Assembly (NCBI RefSeq): GCF_010104355.1
Contig: NZ_CP044972.1
Coordinates: 1,178,001 to 1,242,000 of the forward strand
Direction: 5' to 3'
Origin: Hydrogenophaga sp. PBL-H3
Lineage (GTDB): Bacteria > Pseudomonadota > Gammaproteobacteria > Burkholderiales > Burkholderiaceae_C
Length of the DNA: 64,000 nt
The notes beneath the pieces were generated by a model, which saw only the letters and a list, made by a program, of their open reading frames with translations, had not been told where the DNA came from and made no database searches. Shown here piece after piece: positions 22,718 through 31,559 of the stretch. Every line of letters begins with the position of its first letter. The first letter of the stretch is position 1. A program made the translations under genes and the position numbers.

Positions 22718-23644
22718 ATGAAACAACACGCCCCCCTCGCACTCGCCATCTGTGGCGCGCTGAACGCTGTCCCGTCCCTGGCCCAGGAAAGCGAGGCCAC
22801 TGTCGACTCCTCACTGGCCGCCTCGGCCGTCACACCCGGCTGGATGAGCAAGGAGGTGGGCGATGCCTGGGCCAAAGGTTACAAAGGCAAGGGCGTGACC
22901 ATCACCGTGGTCGATGATTTCAAGAGCAGTTCACTGCTCGGCGGCAATCTGGGCTCGGGCAGCCAGAAGTTGCGCCACGGGCAATGGACCACCCTGGAGG
23001 CCGGCATGATCGCGCCGCTGGCCGGCGTGGCCACGCAGGACTTCAACAGCGGCACCACCGTCAAGCTCTACAAGGGCCTCAACGTGCTCAACCTGAGCTA
23101 CGGGATGATGGCCGCTGCTGGCTACACCGCCAGCCAGATTCGCTGGAGCGCGCAGGAAAGCTCGATCATCAGCTACGCCAAAAGTGGCAGCGCGGTGATT
23201 GCCAAGGCCGCGGGCAACGACGGCATTGCCGTGCTGGGCAAGAACGCCCGTGGCCAGACCGACTACCTCAACCTGGCCCTCAAGGGCACCGGCACCGCCA
23301 TTTACGTGGGTGCGCTCAACACCAACGGCACCACCGCCGCGCCCGCGACCCTGGCCTCGTACTCCAACACCGCCGGACTGGATGCGGCGGTGCAGAAACA
23401 GTTTCTGGTGGTCGGCGTGGAAGGCAGCAAGACCGGTCTGTACGGCACCTCTTTCGCCGCGCCCGTGATCACGGGCTATGCCGCCATCCTGGGCAGCAAG
23501 TTCACCAGCGCCACGCCGCTGCAGGTGACCAACCAGTTGCTCAACACCGCGCGACAGGACACGGTCAAGGGTTACCAGGCCCAGTTGCATGGCCGCGGTG
23601 AGGCCAGCATCACGCGCGCGCTGGCACCGGTGGCCATCCGGTAG
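22718..23644 (+). CDS. Small secreted S8 (subtilase) serine protease
   Basis: A 308-residue protease-like protein with a signal peptide ending SLAQ. The subtilase triad can be placed: D66 in TITVVDD, H87 in RHGQWTTLEAG and S245 in GTSFAAP, with the oxyanion-hole N167 in AAGND. Sequence around D66 and H87 departs from the usual VVDTG and HGTHVAG. There is no clear I9 propeptide: only about 20 residues separate the signal cleavage site from the catalytic domain. It forms an apparent pair with the upstream barrel-like protein. An active enzyme is likely but not certain. Confidence 0.85.
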   Translation: MKQHAPLALAICGALNAVPSLAQESEATVDSSLAASAVTPGWMSKEVGDAWAKGYKGKGVTITVVDDFKSSSLLGGNLGSGSQKLRHGQWTTLEAGMIAPLAGVATQDFNSGTTVKLYKGLNVLNLSYGMMAAAGYTASQIRWSAQESSIISYAKSGSAVIAKAAGNDGIAVLGKNARGQTDYLNLALKGTGTAIYVGALNTNGTTAAPATLASYSNTAGLDAAVQKQFLVVGVEGSKTGLYGTSFAAPVITGYAAILGSKFTSATPLQVTNQLLNTARQDTVKGYQAQLHGRGEASITRALAPVAIR

Positions 23645-23655
23645 CCCCCGGCGGA

Positions 23656-24441
23656 TCAGGCCGGCAGGGAAGTTCGTCCTTCCGAGAACCGCTGCAGGAA
23701 CTGCCGGCCGCGCTCGGTGCTGGGCGCATCAAAGAACGCATCGGGCGAGCCGGTCTCCACCACCACGCCGTGGTCCATGAAGACCACGCGGTGAGCGGCC
23801 TCGCGGGCAAAGGCCATCTCGTGCGTCACCACCACCATGGTCATGCCCTCGGCGGCCAGGTCGCGCATCACGGCCAGCACCTCGCCCACCAGCTCGGGGT
23901 CGAGCGCGCTGGTGGGCTCGTCGAACAGCATCAGCGCGGGCTTCATGGCCAGCGCTCGCGCAATGCCCACGCGCTGCTTCTGCCCGCCCGAGAGGCGCGC
24001 GGGAAACACGTCGCGCTTGTCGAACAGGCCCACGCGCTGGAGCAGCGCTTCGGCCTCGGCGCGCACGGCGTCTTTCGGGCGGCGCTGCACGTGCACCGGT
24101 GCCTCCATCACGTTCTGCAACACGGTCAGGTGGGGCCACAGTGCGAACTGCTGGAACACCATGCCGATGCGCGTGCGAACCTGCGCGAGCTGTTTGTCGT
24201 TCATGACCACACCGCCCGAGGTGATGCCGATGGGCTGGCTGTCGATCAGGATGCGACCGCTGTCGGGGCGCTCCAGCCAGTTGATGCAGCGCAAGAGCGT
24301 TGACTTGCCCGAGCCCGAAGGGCCGAGCAGGCAGACCGTTTCGCCCGGTGCCACCGAGAACGAAATGTTGTCGAGCACGCGCAGCTTGCCGAAACTCTTG
24401 CTGAGTGACTGGACACTGAGGAGGGGGATGCGTGTGGGCAT
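23656..24441 (-). CDS. Polar amino-acid ABC transporter ATP-binding protein
   Basis: The 261-residue ATPase of a type I importer (HisP/GlnQ-like). Walker A is GPSGSGKS (residues 40-47), the Q-loop [15 protein letters not shown], the signature LSGGQKQR, Walker [13 protein letters not shown] and the switch histidine VVTHEM are all present. It follows two permease genes and a binding-protein gene in the same direction, so the transporter is complete. The ATG at 24441 is chosen; the upstream extension lies over the permease gene. Confidence 0.95.
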   Translation of the reverse strand: MPTRIPLLSVQSLSKSFGKLRVLDNISFSVAPGETVCLLGPSGSGKSTLLRCINWLERPDSGRILIDSQPIGITSGGVVMNDKQLAQVRTRIGMVFQQFALWPHLTVLQNVMEAPVHVQRRPKDAVRAEAEALLQRVGLFDKRDVFPARLSGGQKQRVGIARALAMKPALMLFDEPTSALDPELVGEVLAVMRDLAAEGMTMVVVTHEMAFAREAAHRVVFMDHGVVVETGSPDAFFDAPSTERGRQFLQRFSEGRTSLPA

Positions 24442-24460
24442 GGTGTGGGCAGGTGGTGAA

Positions 24461-25117
24461 TCAGCGCCGCGCCTCGGCCAGGCGGCCCACGCTGGCCACG
24501 CCGGCTTCCACCACCAGGCACAGGGCCCAGTACAGCAGCACGGCACTCAGGAAGGCGGCGAATGGAATGAAGTGGCGCGACTGGATCGAGCTCACCGCGT
24601 GGGTGAGTTCGGGCAGCGTGATGATGGTGAGGAAGGCGCTGTCCTTGATGATCTGGATCAGCTGGTTGCCCAGCACCGGCGCGCTGGACAGTGCCAGCGG
24701 CGGCAGCACGATGCGCCGGAACAGGCCAAAACCGCTGTAGCCAAACGCCACGCCGGCCTCGATCGGCGCACGCGGTTGCGCAGCCCAGGCCGCGCGCCAT
24801 ATTTCGGCCATGTAGGCCGCGTGGTACAGGCTGAGTGCAAAGAGGCCTGCGCTCCAGGCATCGAACTGCAGGCCCAGCGACGGCAGGCCGTAGTAGACGA
24901 TGTAGGCGAACAGCAGAAAGGGTGTGCAGCGCGCCAGATCGACCAGCGCCTTGGCCGGCAGCGACAGCGCGCGTTTCGGCGACATCAGCAGCATGGACAG
25001 CAGGGCACCCAGAAAGAGCGCCACCAGACCCGCCAGCACCGAGAGCAGCACGGTGTTGCCCAGGCCCGAGAGCAGCAAACCGCGCTCGGACCACACGGTG
25101 GCGAAGTCGCGCATCAT
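24461..25117 (-). CDS. Polar amino-acid ABC transporter permease (HisM-type)
   Basis: A 218-residue inner-membrane permease with about five helices and the HEQ-family coupling loop ([20 protein letters not shown], then [19 protein letters not shown]). It starts at 25117 and overlaps the other permease gene by four bases (ATGA). It pairs with the next subunit to form the heterodimeric translocation channel. Confidence 0.93.
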   Translation of the reverse strand: MMRDFATVWSERGLLLSGLGNTVLLSVLAGLVALFLGALLSMLLMSPKRALSLPAKALVDLARCTPFLLFAYIVYYGLPSLGLQFDAWSAGLFALSLYHAAYMAEIWRAAWAAQPRAPIEAGVAFGYSGFGLFRRIVLPPLALSSAPVLGNQLIQIIKDSAFLTIITLPELTHAVSSIQSRHFIPFAAFLSAVLLYWALCLVVEAGVASVGRLAEARR

Positions 25118-25761
25118 GCGGCGGCTCCCGCCAGCAGCGTGCGCCGCTCCACCCAGCGCTGCACGCTCACCAGCGCATAGACGATGGGAATGTAGATCGC
25201 CAGCGCCACCAGGAACGGCGGCAGTGGTTCGTAGGTCTGTGCGCCGATGCGCACGGCCGCGCGCGTGATGTCGACCACGCCCACCACCGCCAGCACCGGC
25301 GTGAGCTTGACCAGTTGCGACATCTCGTTGATGAGGCCGGGCAGGGCGGTGCGCCAGACCTGCGGCAGCACGATGCGCCGAAAGCGCAGCGTCTGGCCCA
25401 TGCCGACCGATTGCGCGGCCTCGATCTGGTCTTTGGGCAGATCGAGCAGCGCCGCGCGCCACACCTCGGCGTTGAAGGCGGCGGTGTTGAGCACCAGCGC
25501 GATCAGGCCCGCCTGCACCGGGCCAACCGACAGGCCTGCGGTGGGCAGCGCAAAGAAGATCAGCAGCACCAGCGTGACCAGCGGTGTGGCGCGCAGCAGG
25601 CTCACGTAGATGGCCACCACCGTGCCCAGCAGCGGTACCCGGGCCCAGCGCACCAGCGCCAGACCCAGCCCCAGCGGCAGGCCCAGTGCGATGCCGGCGA
25701 TGGACAGCAGCAGCGTGGTCAGTGCGCCGCTGAAGATCGACAGGACATCGGCATGAGTCAT
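25114..25761 (-). CDS. Polar amino-acid ABC transporter permease (HisQ-type)
   Basis: A 215-residue permease with the family segments SLLRATPLVTLVLLIFFALP (early helix with the conserved RxTP), AEVWRAALLDLPKDQIEAAQ and GMGQTLRFRRIVLPQ (EAA coupling loop). It partners the HisM-type subunit; the gene begins 13 bases after the binding-protein stop. Confidence 0.93.
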   Translation of the reverse strand: MTHADVLSIFSGALTTLLLSIAGIALGLPLGLGLALVRWARVPLLGTVVAIYVSLLRATPLVTLVLLIFFALPTAGLSVGPVQAGLIALVLNTAAFNAEVWRAALLDLPKDQIEAAQSVGMGQTLRFRRIVLPQVWRTALPGLINEMSQLVKLTPVLAVVGVVDITRAAVRIGAQTYEPLPPFLVALAIYIPIVYALVSVQRWVERRTLLAGAAA

Positions 25762-25774
25762 GTGCTGAACGGTG

Positions 25775-26620
25775 TCACTGCTCGGGCGTGTAGCTCACCG
25801 GCAGCGTGAACGCTTCGCCGAACCACTTCTTCTGCAGGCCGGGCATCACGCCGTTGGCCTTTTGCGCGGCGATGAAGTCGTTCATGAACTTCTGCAGGTC
25901 GGTGTTGCCCTTTTTCACTGCCCAGGCCGGGTACGAGTTGCCCGAGACTGGCTGACCCAGTTCGAACACGTTGGGGCGCTCGGCCACCAGCGCCTTGAGG
26001 TTGATGACGGTGTTGACCACGAAGTCGGTGCGCTTGAGCGCGAGGTCCTGGTAGGCCTCGGGGTACGAGGCGTATTCCACGACCTTGCCGAGCTTGCCGC
26101 CTTCTTTGGCCAGCATGGCCTGCAGCTCGGGCAGGCGGCTCAAAAACGCGCTGCCGGTCTGCACGCCCACGGTCTTGCCATTGAGGTCCTTGATGCTTTT
26201 GATGCTGCTGTCGTCCTTGCGTTTGACGTAGTAGTGCGTGGCGTCGGCAATGGGGCTGGTGAAGTCGAGCGATTGCGTGCGCTCCTTGGTCATGAGCACG
26301 GCCGTGATGGCGATGTCGTACTTGCCGGTGGCCACGCCGGCCAGGATGCCGGGCCAGGGCAGGATCTCCTGGCGGATCTCGAACGGCGCGTATTTGCGCA
26401 GCGCGTCGACCATCTCGTTGTTGAAGCCGGTGGGCTTTCCGTCTTTCACGAACTCAAACGGGCGGAAGTCGTCTTCGGTGACCACGGTCATGTAGCCGCG
26501 CTTCTTGATCTCGTCGAGGTTGGCGGCGTGTGCGGTGCCCGCGGCACCCCAGAGGGCCGGGGCCAGCAGGAGCGCGGCGAGCACGCCACGGCGGGTGGAG
26601 GAAGCAAGGTGTCTGGACAT
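25775..26620 (-). CDS. Polar amino-acid ABC transporter substrate-binding protein
   Basis: A 281-residue periplasmic binding protein (SBP_bac_3 class). An RR-containing signal peptide (STRRGVLAALLLAPALWGAAG) ends near AHA. The family blocks GYMTVVTEDDFRPFEF, GFNNEMVDALRKY and the IAITAVLMTKERTQSLDFT segment follow. The start at 26620 (MSRHLASS) is chosen because it yields the complete signal peptide. It is the first gene of a four-gene transporter set; 174 bases separate it from the catabolic operon upstream on the same strand. The ligand is unknown. Confidence 0.94.
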   Translation of the reverse strand: MSRHLASSTRRGVLAALLLAPALWGAAGTAHAANLDEIKKRGYMTVVTEDDFRPFEFVKDGKPTGFNNEMVDALRKYAPFEIRQEILPWPGILAGVATGKYDIAITAVLMTKERTQSLDFTSPIADATHYYVKRKDDSSIKSIKDLNGKTVGVQTGSAFLSRLPELQAMLAKEGGKLGKVVEYASYPEAYQDLALKRTDFVVNTVINLKALVAERPNVFELGQPVSGNSYPAWAVKKGNTDLQKFMNDFIAAQKANGVMPGLQKKWFGEAFTLPVSYTPEQ

Positions 26621-26794
26621 GGTGAGATTCCTGAAGGAGGTGGGAGGAAGAACATGAACGCTGCCTGGAAAGCGCAAGGAGCGTGCCCGGTCGAGCCCCT
26701 GAAAATCCGCAGAACGAGAGACACGGCGGCGCCACCGGCCGCAAGCCCGGTGCATGGGAGTTCGAGCGCACTTCAGCGGTGCGGCGCGAGTGCC

Positions 26795-27562
26795 TCAGTC
26801 CGGTGCGGGCGCGGCGTGCCACTCCAGCACCTGCCAGCGCCGCGGCAGGTGTGTGCTCTCGACCACAGCCAGGTGTTCGCTCTCGCGTTCCACATGCAAG
26901 CCTGGCGCCTGCCCTTCGAGGGACGGCAAGGTGGCGCGCTCGACGGTCCACACGCCATGCTCCAGCACACCGAAGCTGATCTCGAAGTCGAGCAGGGCTT
27001 CGGCCTGCCGGGGATGGCGGGCCACCGTGTCGGCCAGGGTGTCATCGGGTGCGATCTCAAGGGGCCATGCGGTGCTGCGTGGCCGCAGGTGCATGAGGTA
27101 GCGCCCGGCCACCAGCAAGCGATCGTTGGTGGGCGCACCGTTGGCGTCGAGCGCTGCCAGTGCGATGCGCCTGCCCGTGGAGCCGGGCAAGCGTTCCCAG
27201 ACCTCGAAATACCGACCGTGGATGCCCGTCTCGTGCACACAGTCGGGTGACTCGAACACCATGTGGCCAGCGTCCGGCGTGCTGCGTGGCGGCTGCAGGT
27301 CGATCTGGCGTTGCCAGGTGCAGACCTCGGCGTGGTCGGCGCTGGGGCGGGTGATGAGCGTGATGCCGCCAAAGCCCTGCTGCTCGGCGCGGCCAGCGGG
27401 TGTGCTGCGGTCGGCCTCAAGCGGCACGCGCAGGTCGCCGTGGCACAGACCGGTCTGCAGCCAGCGCACCCAGGTGGTGGTGTCGCGCAGCGTGGGGGTC
27501 TGCAAAAGGGTGCGTTGCCACACACCGTGGTAGCGGTCGGGAACTGGATCGGAAAGGTTCAT
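26795..27562 (-). CDS. Conserved hypothetical protein, last gene of catabolic operon
   Basis: A 255-residue soluble protein rich in Trp, His and Arg, without a signal peptide. The N-terminal part (DRYHGVWQRTLLQTPTLRD, then TTTWVRWLQTGLCHGDLRVP) and the strands that follow look like a lipocalin-like or HRI1-like beta-barrel pair, but I cannot name the family with confidence. It overlaps the upstream lactonase-like gene by four bases, so it belongs to the nine-gene operon. A role in binding or converting the pathway substrate is a guess. Confidence 0.78.
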   Translation of the reverse strand: MNLSDPVPDRYHGVWQRTLLQTPTLRDTTTWVRWLQTGLCHGDLRVPLEADRSTPAGRAEQQGFGGITLITRPSADHAEVCTWQRQIDLQPPRSTPDAGHMVFESPDCVHETGIHGRYFEVWERLPGSTGRRIALAALDANGAPTNDRLLVAGRYLMHLRPRSTAWPLEIAPDDTLADTVARHPRQAEALLDFEISFGVLEHGVWTVERATLPSLEGQAPGLHVERESEHLAVVESTHLPRRWQVLEWHAAPAPD

Positions 27563-28365
27563 GTGATGGCGTTCGGGAAGACGGGCAACTGCCGGTAGAA
27601 GGCCATGTCGTGGTTGGGCCAGAGCTGGGCGCCGGTATCAATGGCCAGCGCCTTGAGCTTTCGGATGCTCTCCACAGCCTGCTGTTCGCGGCCCTGCCAC
27701 AGCGTGCCGGGCGCCACTTCGTCGTCGATGTTCTCCTGCAGGTCGGCCGCATCACCCGCCAGCAGCACCGGCGCGCCGGTGGGCAGTTCGATCAGCATCG
27801 ACATGTGACCGGCGGTGTGGCCCGGTGTGGCCACGGCCTGCACGCCGGGCAGCACGCTGTACTCGCCGTGCTTCAGGCAGAACTGGAAGGCACGGCCTTC
27901 GTCGTCGAGCAGGTCGTCCTCGAACACCGCGCCGTCCAGGCCGCTGCAGGCGGCGTTCCATTCGTCGCGCTGCAGATGGATCTCGGCGCCGCAGCCGCAG
28001 CGTTTCAACTCCTTCAGTCCACCGGCGTGGTCGAAGTGCAGGTGGCCGATGAAGATCACGTCCACATCGCTCGCGCTCAGCCCCAGGCGCGCGAGGTGGT
28101 TCGGTATGCGGTGCTCCTCGCGCATGTCGGGCGCACCCATCTCGAAGGTCGCGGGGTTGTAGTGGCGCTCGCGCAGCGAAGGCGTGTGGATCTTGGCGTG
28201 GTCGCAGCCCACGTCGTAGAGGATGCGGCCGTGTTTCGTTTCGATGAGGTAAGCGAGGATCGGCGCCTCGATGGTCTGACCACGGCCTCGGTTGAAGGTG
28301 GAGATGGCCTTGTCGTAGCGGTGGGTGGCGGTGAGCAGCGGCCAGATGCGAAGTGCCTGGGTCAT
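27559..28365 (-). CDS. Metallo-beta-lactamase-fold hydrolase (AHL-lactonase-like)
   Basis: A 268-residue metallo-hydrolase with the di-zinc motif H108-L-H-F-D-H113, a later histidine in PGHTAGH, the bridging aspartate in LLAGDAAD and a final histidine in WPNHDM. The arrangement is that of N-acyl-homoserine-lactone lactonases (AttM/AiiB type), yet its place in a catabolic operon suggests another lactone or ester as substrate. It lies 15 bases after the cysteine-hydrolase gene. Confidence 0.9.
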   Translation of the reverse strand: MTQALRIWPLLTATHRYDKAISTFNRGRGQTIEAPILAYLIETKHGRILYDVGCDHAKIHTPSLRERHYNPATFEMGAPDMREEHRIPNHLARLGLSASDVDVIFIGHLHFDHAGGLKELKRCGCGAEIHLQRDEWNAACSGLDGAVFEDDLLDDEGRAFQFCLKHGEYSVLPGVQAVATPGHTAGHMSMLIELPTGAPVLLAGDAADLQENIDDEVAPGTLWQGREQQAVESIRKLKALAIDTGAQLWPNHDMAFYRQLPVFPNAIT

Positions 28366-28380
28366 GGTGGTTCCCGAGAT

Positions 28381-29094
28381 TCAGGCGCCGGTGAAGGCTT
28401 TGACCCAGGTGTCGACCCTCGCGTCCAGGCGCGTGGGCCCGGCGGTGGCCAGGTCTTGGAGCGAAACCACCACCTCGTCGGTACCGCACACACGCCCGAA
28501 GATGCCGCCTTCCACCGAGATCATGGCCAGCGCGCTGGCCTGCAGCGCGGGGTTGCTCGCGGCGGTGGCGTCACCCACGGTGGTGCAGAGGAAACCCCGG
28601 TCCACCGCTTCGCGCAGCGTGGAGTGCACGCAGACCTCGGTGGTCACGCCACAGACGATGAGGCGCTCGATGTCGTGCGCGGCCAGCACCTGCGCCAGCC
28701 GCGTGCGGTGGAAGGCGCCGTAGCCGGGCTTGTCGATCACTTCTTCGCCCGCCACCGGGCGCACGGCGTCCACGAAGTCGTGGCCTTGTTCGCCACGCAC
28801 CAGCAAGCGACCCAGCGGCCCGAGGCTGCCGATGGGGGCACCCGCATCCACGCTGCGTTGCAGTTTGGCGGCGGTGCAGTCGCTCAGGTCGCTCAGGTGG
28901 CCTTCGCGGGTGTGCACCACCAGCAGGCCGGCGGCGCGCGCGGCCCGCAGCAGCCGCACGGTGTTGGCCACCACCGCCTGCATGGGTCCGATGTCGATGC
29001 CAGCTTTGTCGGCGTAGCCGCCGGGGCTGCAGAAATCGCGCTGCAGGTCGATCACGACCAGCGCGGTGTGGGTGGGGTCGAACGCGGCGTCCAT
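28381..29094 (-). CDS. Isochorismatase-like cysteine hydrolase
   Basis: A 237-residue cysteine hydrolase of the isochorismatase superfamily. The triad is visible: D16 in VVIDLQRDF, K122 in VIDKPGYGAF and C155 in VCGVTTEVCV. Family members hydrolyse amides such as biuret, nicotinamide, N-carbamoyl compounds or ureidoacrylate. Its next-door creatininase suggests that the operon opens and degrades a nitrogenous ring compound. The exact substrate is unknown. Confidence 0.91.
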   Translation of the reverse strand: MDAAFDPTHTALVVIDLQRDFCSPGGYADKAGIDIGPMQAVVANTVRLLRAARAAGLLVVHTREGHLSDLSDCTAAKLQRSVDAGAPIGSLGPLGRLLVRGEQGHDFVDAVRPVAGEEVIDKPGYGAFHRTRLAQVLAAHDIERLIVCGVTTEVCVHSTLREAVDRGFLCTTVGDATAASNPALQASALAMISVEGGIFGRVCGTDEVVVSLQDLATAGPTRLDARVDTWVKAFTGA

Positions 29095-29102
29095 GCTCAG
29101 GC

Positions 29103-29888
29103 TCAGGCGGGTCGCGTGAAGCCGGTGGTGATGGCCTCGGCCATGCGGCGCGCCACCTCATCGGCAAGCAGCCGGCCCTTGATGGCGTCAGACCCCTTGG
29201 CCGACGAGAGCACGCCCGAGGCCGGCACCCAGTCGGTGCGCGGCGGGTACATGTCGTAGGGTGGAAAGTCGGCCGGGCCGTCGTCGGGCAGCAGGTCCAT
29301 GCGCACGAGATTCGGGTGGAAGTGCAACATCATCGAGGTCTCCAGCACGGCCGCGTGTTCCAGCGCGAAGCCGGGAAACCCGTCGGGGAAGACATCGCCC
29401 AGGGTGTCAGGCGTCATGAAGTCCCAGTACTCCAGGCGCATCACCTGCAACTGGTTCGTCGGGTCGGCGGCCTTGGCGTCGCGCAGGCCGAGGTCGATGC
29501 CTTCGATCAGGAACCACTGGTTCTCATAGTGGCCGTTCACGATCACCAGCTTCGTCAGACCGTGCCGCGCGAATTCGCGCACCGCGTCGCGCACCTGGCC
29601 CACCAGCGTGGCCGCGTCCACGCTGGTGGTGCCGCAGAAATGCTGGCCGCCGCCGCATTTGGGCTGCGACTTGTAGCCATACGACAGCGTGGGTGCCACC
29701 AGCCCGCCCACGAGCGCGGCGGTGTCGGCGGCCACGGCACTCGACAGCAGGCCGTCGGTGCCCAGCGGCAGGTGCGGGCCGTGTTGTTCGAGCGCGCCCA
29801 CTGGCAGCAGCACGGGCGGCTGGTCTTGCAGGACGCGCGACTGGTAGTCCACCCACGAGAGTTCGTTCATCCACACGGTGGGGTTCAT
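29103..29888 (-). CDS. Creatininase-family amidohydrolase
   Basis: A 261-residue metal-dependent amidohydrolase of the creatininase family, which opens cyclic amides (creatinine) or cleaves formamides. Metal ligands are visible in E34-x-H36 (EQHGPHLPLGTDG), D45 and the NGHYEN motif near residue 119, with a late glutamate in EHAAVLETSMM. The gene abuts the EamA gene with no spacing and lies 8 bases before the cysteine-hydrolase gene. Whether creatinine is the substrate is not shown. Confidence 0.92.
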   Translation of the reverse strand: MNPTVWMNELSWVDYQSRVLQDQPPVLLPVGALEQHGPHLPLGTDGLLSSAVAADTAALVGGLVAPTLSYGYKSQPKCGGGQHFCGTTSVDAATLVGQVRDAVREFARHGLTKLVIVNGHYENQWFLIEGIDLGLRDAKAADPTNQLQVMRLEYWDFMTPDTLGDVFPDGFPGFALEHAAVLETSMMLHFHPNLVRMDLLPDDGPADFPPYDMYPPRTDWVPASGVLSSAKGSDAIKGRLLADEVARRMAEAITTGFTRPA

Positions 29889-30788
29889 TCAGGCTCCTTG
29901 GGGTTTGGGTTGAGGCGAGGTGTCCAGCGCTTCGGCGAACGCGGCCATGGCGATCAGCGCGCCGCCAGCCCACTCCAGGCCGGTCATGGATTCGTCGCCG
30001 AACCACAGCGCGCTCATCACCGCCACCACCAGCTCGGCCAGCAGGATCACACCGGCCTTGCTGCTCTCGATGTGGGTGACGCCGAACTGCCAGGTGGCGG
30101 TGGCCAGCAGCAGCCAGACGAAGCCATAGGCCAGCACGGCCAGCCACACGCCGATGCCCATGTTCGCGGGCACGGCGTGGCCCAGCGCGCTGGTGGCCGC
30201 AAGCGAGATGACACCGCAACCCACAAACACCGCGAAGGTCTTGCTCACCATGGGCACCTGCTGCGAGGCGCGCGCGATCACGTTGTTGGCCGGGAAGCAG
30301 AAGCCCGCCGAGAGCGCGAGAAAGTCAACGAAGGTGAAGGACAGATCGAGCCCACCCGGGCCGCCGAGAAAGAGCCACAGGCCCAGCAGCGCCACCACCA
30401 CAGCAGCCCAGCGCAGAGGCGGGATGCGCTCTTTCAAAAACAGCCAGCCCCCCAGCACCGACCACACGGGCGAGAGGTAAAACAAAAACATCACCCGCAC
30501 CACGTCGCCCAGCATCAGCGCATTGACAAACGAGGTGTTCGCCCAGCCACCCACCACGGCCAGCGCCAGCAGCAGGCCCCACTGGGGGCGCCACGCGGCG
30601 CGCTGGCGCCAGATGAAGACGCTGGTGAACAAGCCCACCACGCCGTAGGACAAAAGCGACACCATGGGACCGGTGAGCCCCTGCGCGATGAACCACTTCA
30701 GCGGCATCCACGACAAGCCCCAGAGCGAGGCGGAAAACAGCAGCACGCCGGTGGCGACACGGTTGGACGGTTGGGTGAGCAGGGACAT
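29889..30788 (-). CDS. EamA/DMT-family transporter
   Basis: A 299-residue inner-membrane protein with ten predicted helices arranged as two EamA repeats (first from residue 12, LLFSASLWGLSWMPLKWF; second from about 155). DMT family proteins export or import small metabolites. In this operon it may move the substrate or an end product. It begins 9 bases after the SDR gene. Confidence 0.9.
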   Translation of the reverse strand: MSLLTQPSNRVATGVLLFSASLWGLSWMPLKWFIAQGLTGPMVSLLSYGVVGLFTSVFIWRQRAAWRPQWGLLLALAVVGGWANTSFVNALMLGDVVRVMFLFYLSPVWSVLGGWLFLKERIPPLRWAAVVVALLGLWLFLGGPGGLDLSFTFVDFLALSAGFCFPANNVIARASQQVPMVSKTFAVFVGCGVISLAATSALGHAVPANMGIGVWLAVLAYGFVWLLLATATWQFGVTHIESSKAGVILLAELVVAVMSALWFGDESMTGLEWAGGALIAMAAFAEALDTSPQPKPQGA

Positions 30789-30797
30789 GGCGGGTGA

Positions 30798-31559
30798 TCA
30801 GGGCATGACGGAGCCGCCATTGGGCCCCAGGATCTGGCCGCAGTAGAAGCGCGACAAGTCGCTGGCGAGGAAGAGCGCGGTGGCGGCGATTTCCTCGGGC
30901 TCGGCCACGCGGTGTTGCGGGATCGCCAGCTCCTTCTCCATCCACTCGGGGCTCATGCTCTCCAGCGAGACCATGGCGGTGTTGACCGGGCCGGGCGCGA
31001 TGGCATTGACGCGGATACCGTGCGGCGCGAACTCCCGCGCCAGCGACTTGGTCAGGCCGATCACGCCGGCCTTGGCCGCGCAGTAGGGTGCGTAGTTCTC
31101 GCGGCCCAGGATGCCGAGGTCGGACGCGAGGTTGACGATGACACCACTGCCGCGCGCCACCATGCCCGGCAGCACGGCGCGCGATACCAGAAAAACCGAC
31201 TTGAGGTCGGTGGCCAGCATGCGGTCCCAATCGGTTTCGGTGGTGTCCAGGAAGGGCTTCTCCTGGATGATGCCGGCGTTGTTGACGAGGATGTGGAGGT
31301 CGCCCACGGCGTGCAGGGCTTCGTCCACCAGGCGCTGCACCGCCGCGCCGTCGCTCACGTCGGCGCTGATCGCCACGGCATGCCCGCCTGCGCTCCTGAT
31401 GGTCTGCACCAGGGTGGCGGCCTGTTGCGGCTGGTTCAGGTGGTTGACGACCACGCGGGCGCCGGCTTGCGCGAGCGTCAGCGCGATGGCGCGGCCGATG
31501 CCGGTGGCCGCGCCCGTGACGAGGGCGGTCTGGCCTTCCAGAGAGATCGCTGCGTTCAT
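30798..31559 (-). CDS. SDR-family oxidoreductase
   Basis: A 253-residue classical short-chain dehydrogenase. The cofactor motif is TGAATGIG (residues 16-23), followed by the NNAG strand motif, the catalytic serine in VNLASDLG and YxxxK in YAPYCAAKAG (Y and K both present). The start at 31559 (MNAAISLEG) overlaps the preceding SDR stop by four bases. Substrate unknown. Confidence 0.93.
   Translation of the reverse strand: MNAAISLEGQTALVTGAATGIGRAIALTLAQAGARVVVNHLNQPQQAATLVQTIRSAGGHAVAISADVSDGAAVQRLVDEALHAVGDLHILVNNAGIIQEKPFLDTTETDWDRMLATDLKSVFLVSRAVLPGMVARGSGVIVNLASDLGILGRENYAPYCAAKAGVIGLTKSLAREFAPHGIRVNAIAPGPVNTAMVSLESMSPEWMEKELAIPQHRVAEPEEIAATALFLASDLSRFYCGQILGPNGGSVMP

Noticed and set aside
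27559..28365. Quorum-quenching role for the lactonase-like gene
   Set aside because: The fold and motif fit AHL lactonases, but the gene is embedded in a catabolic operon and no LuxI/LuxR pair is near, so this specific claim is not supported.
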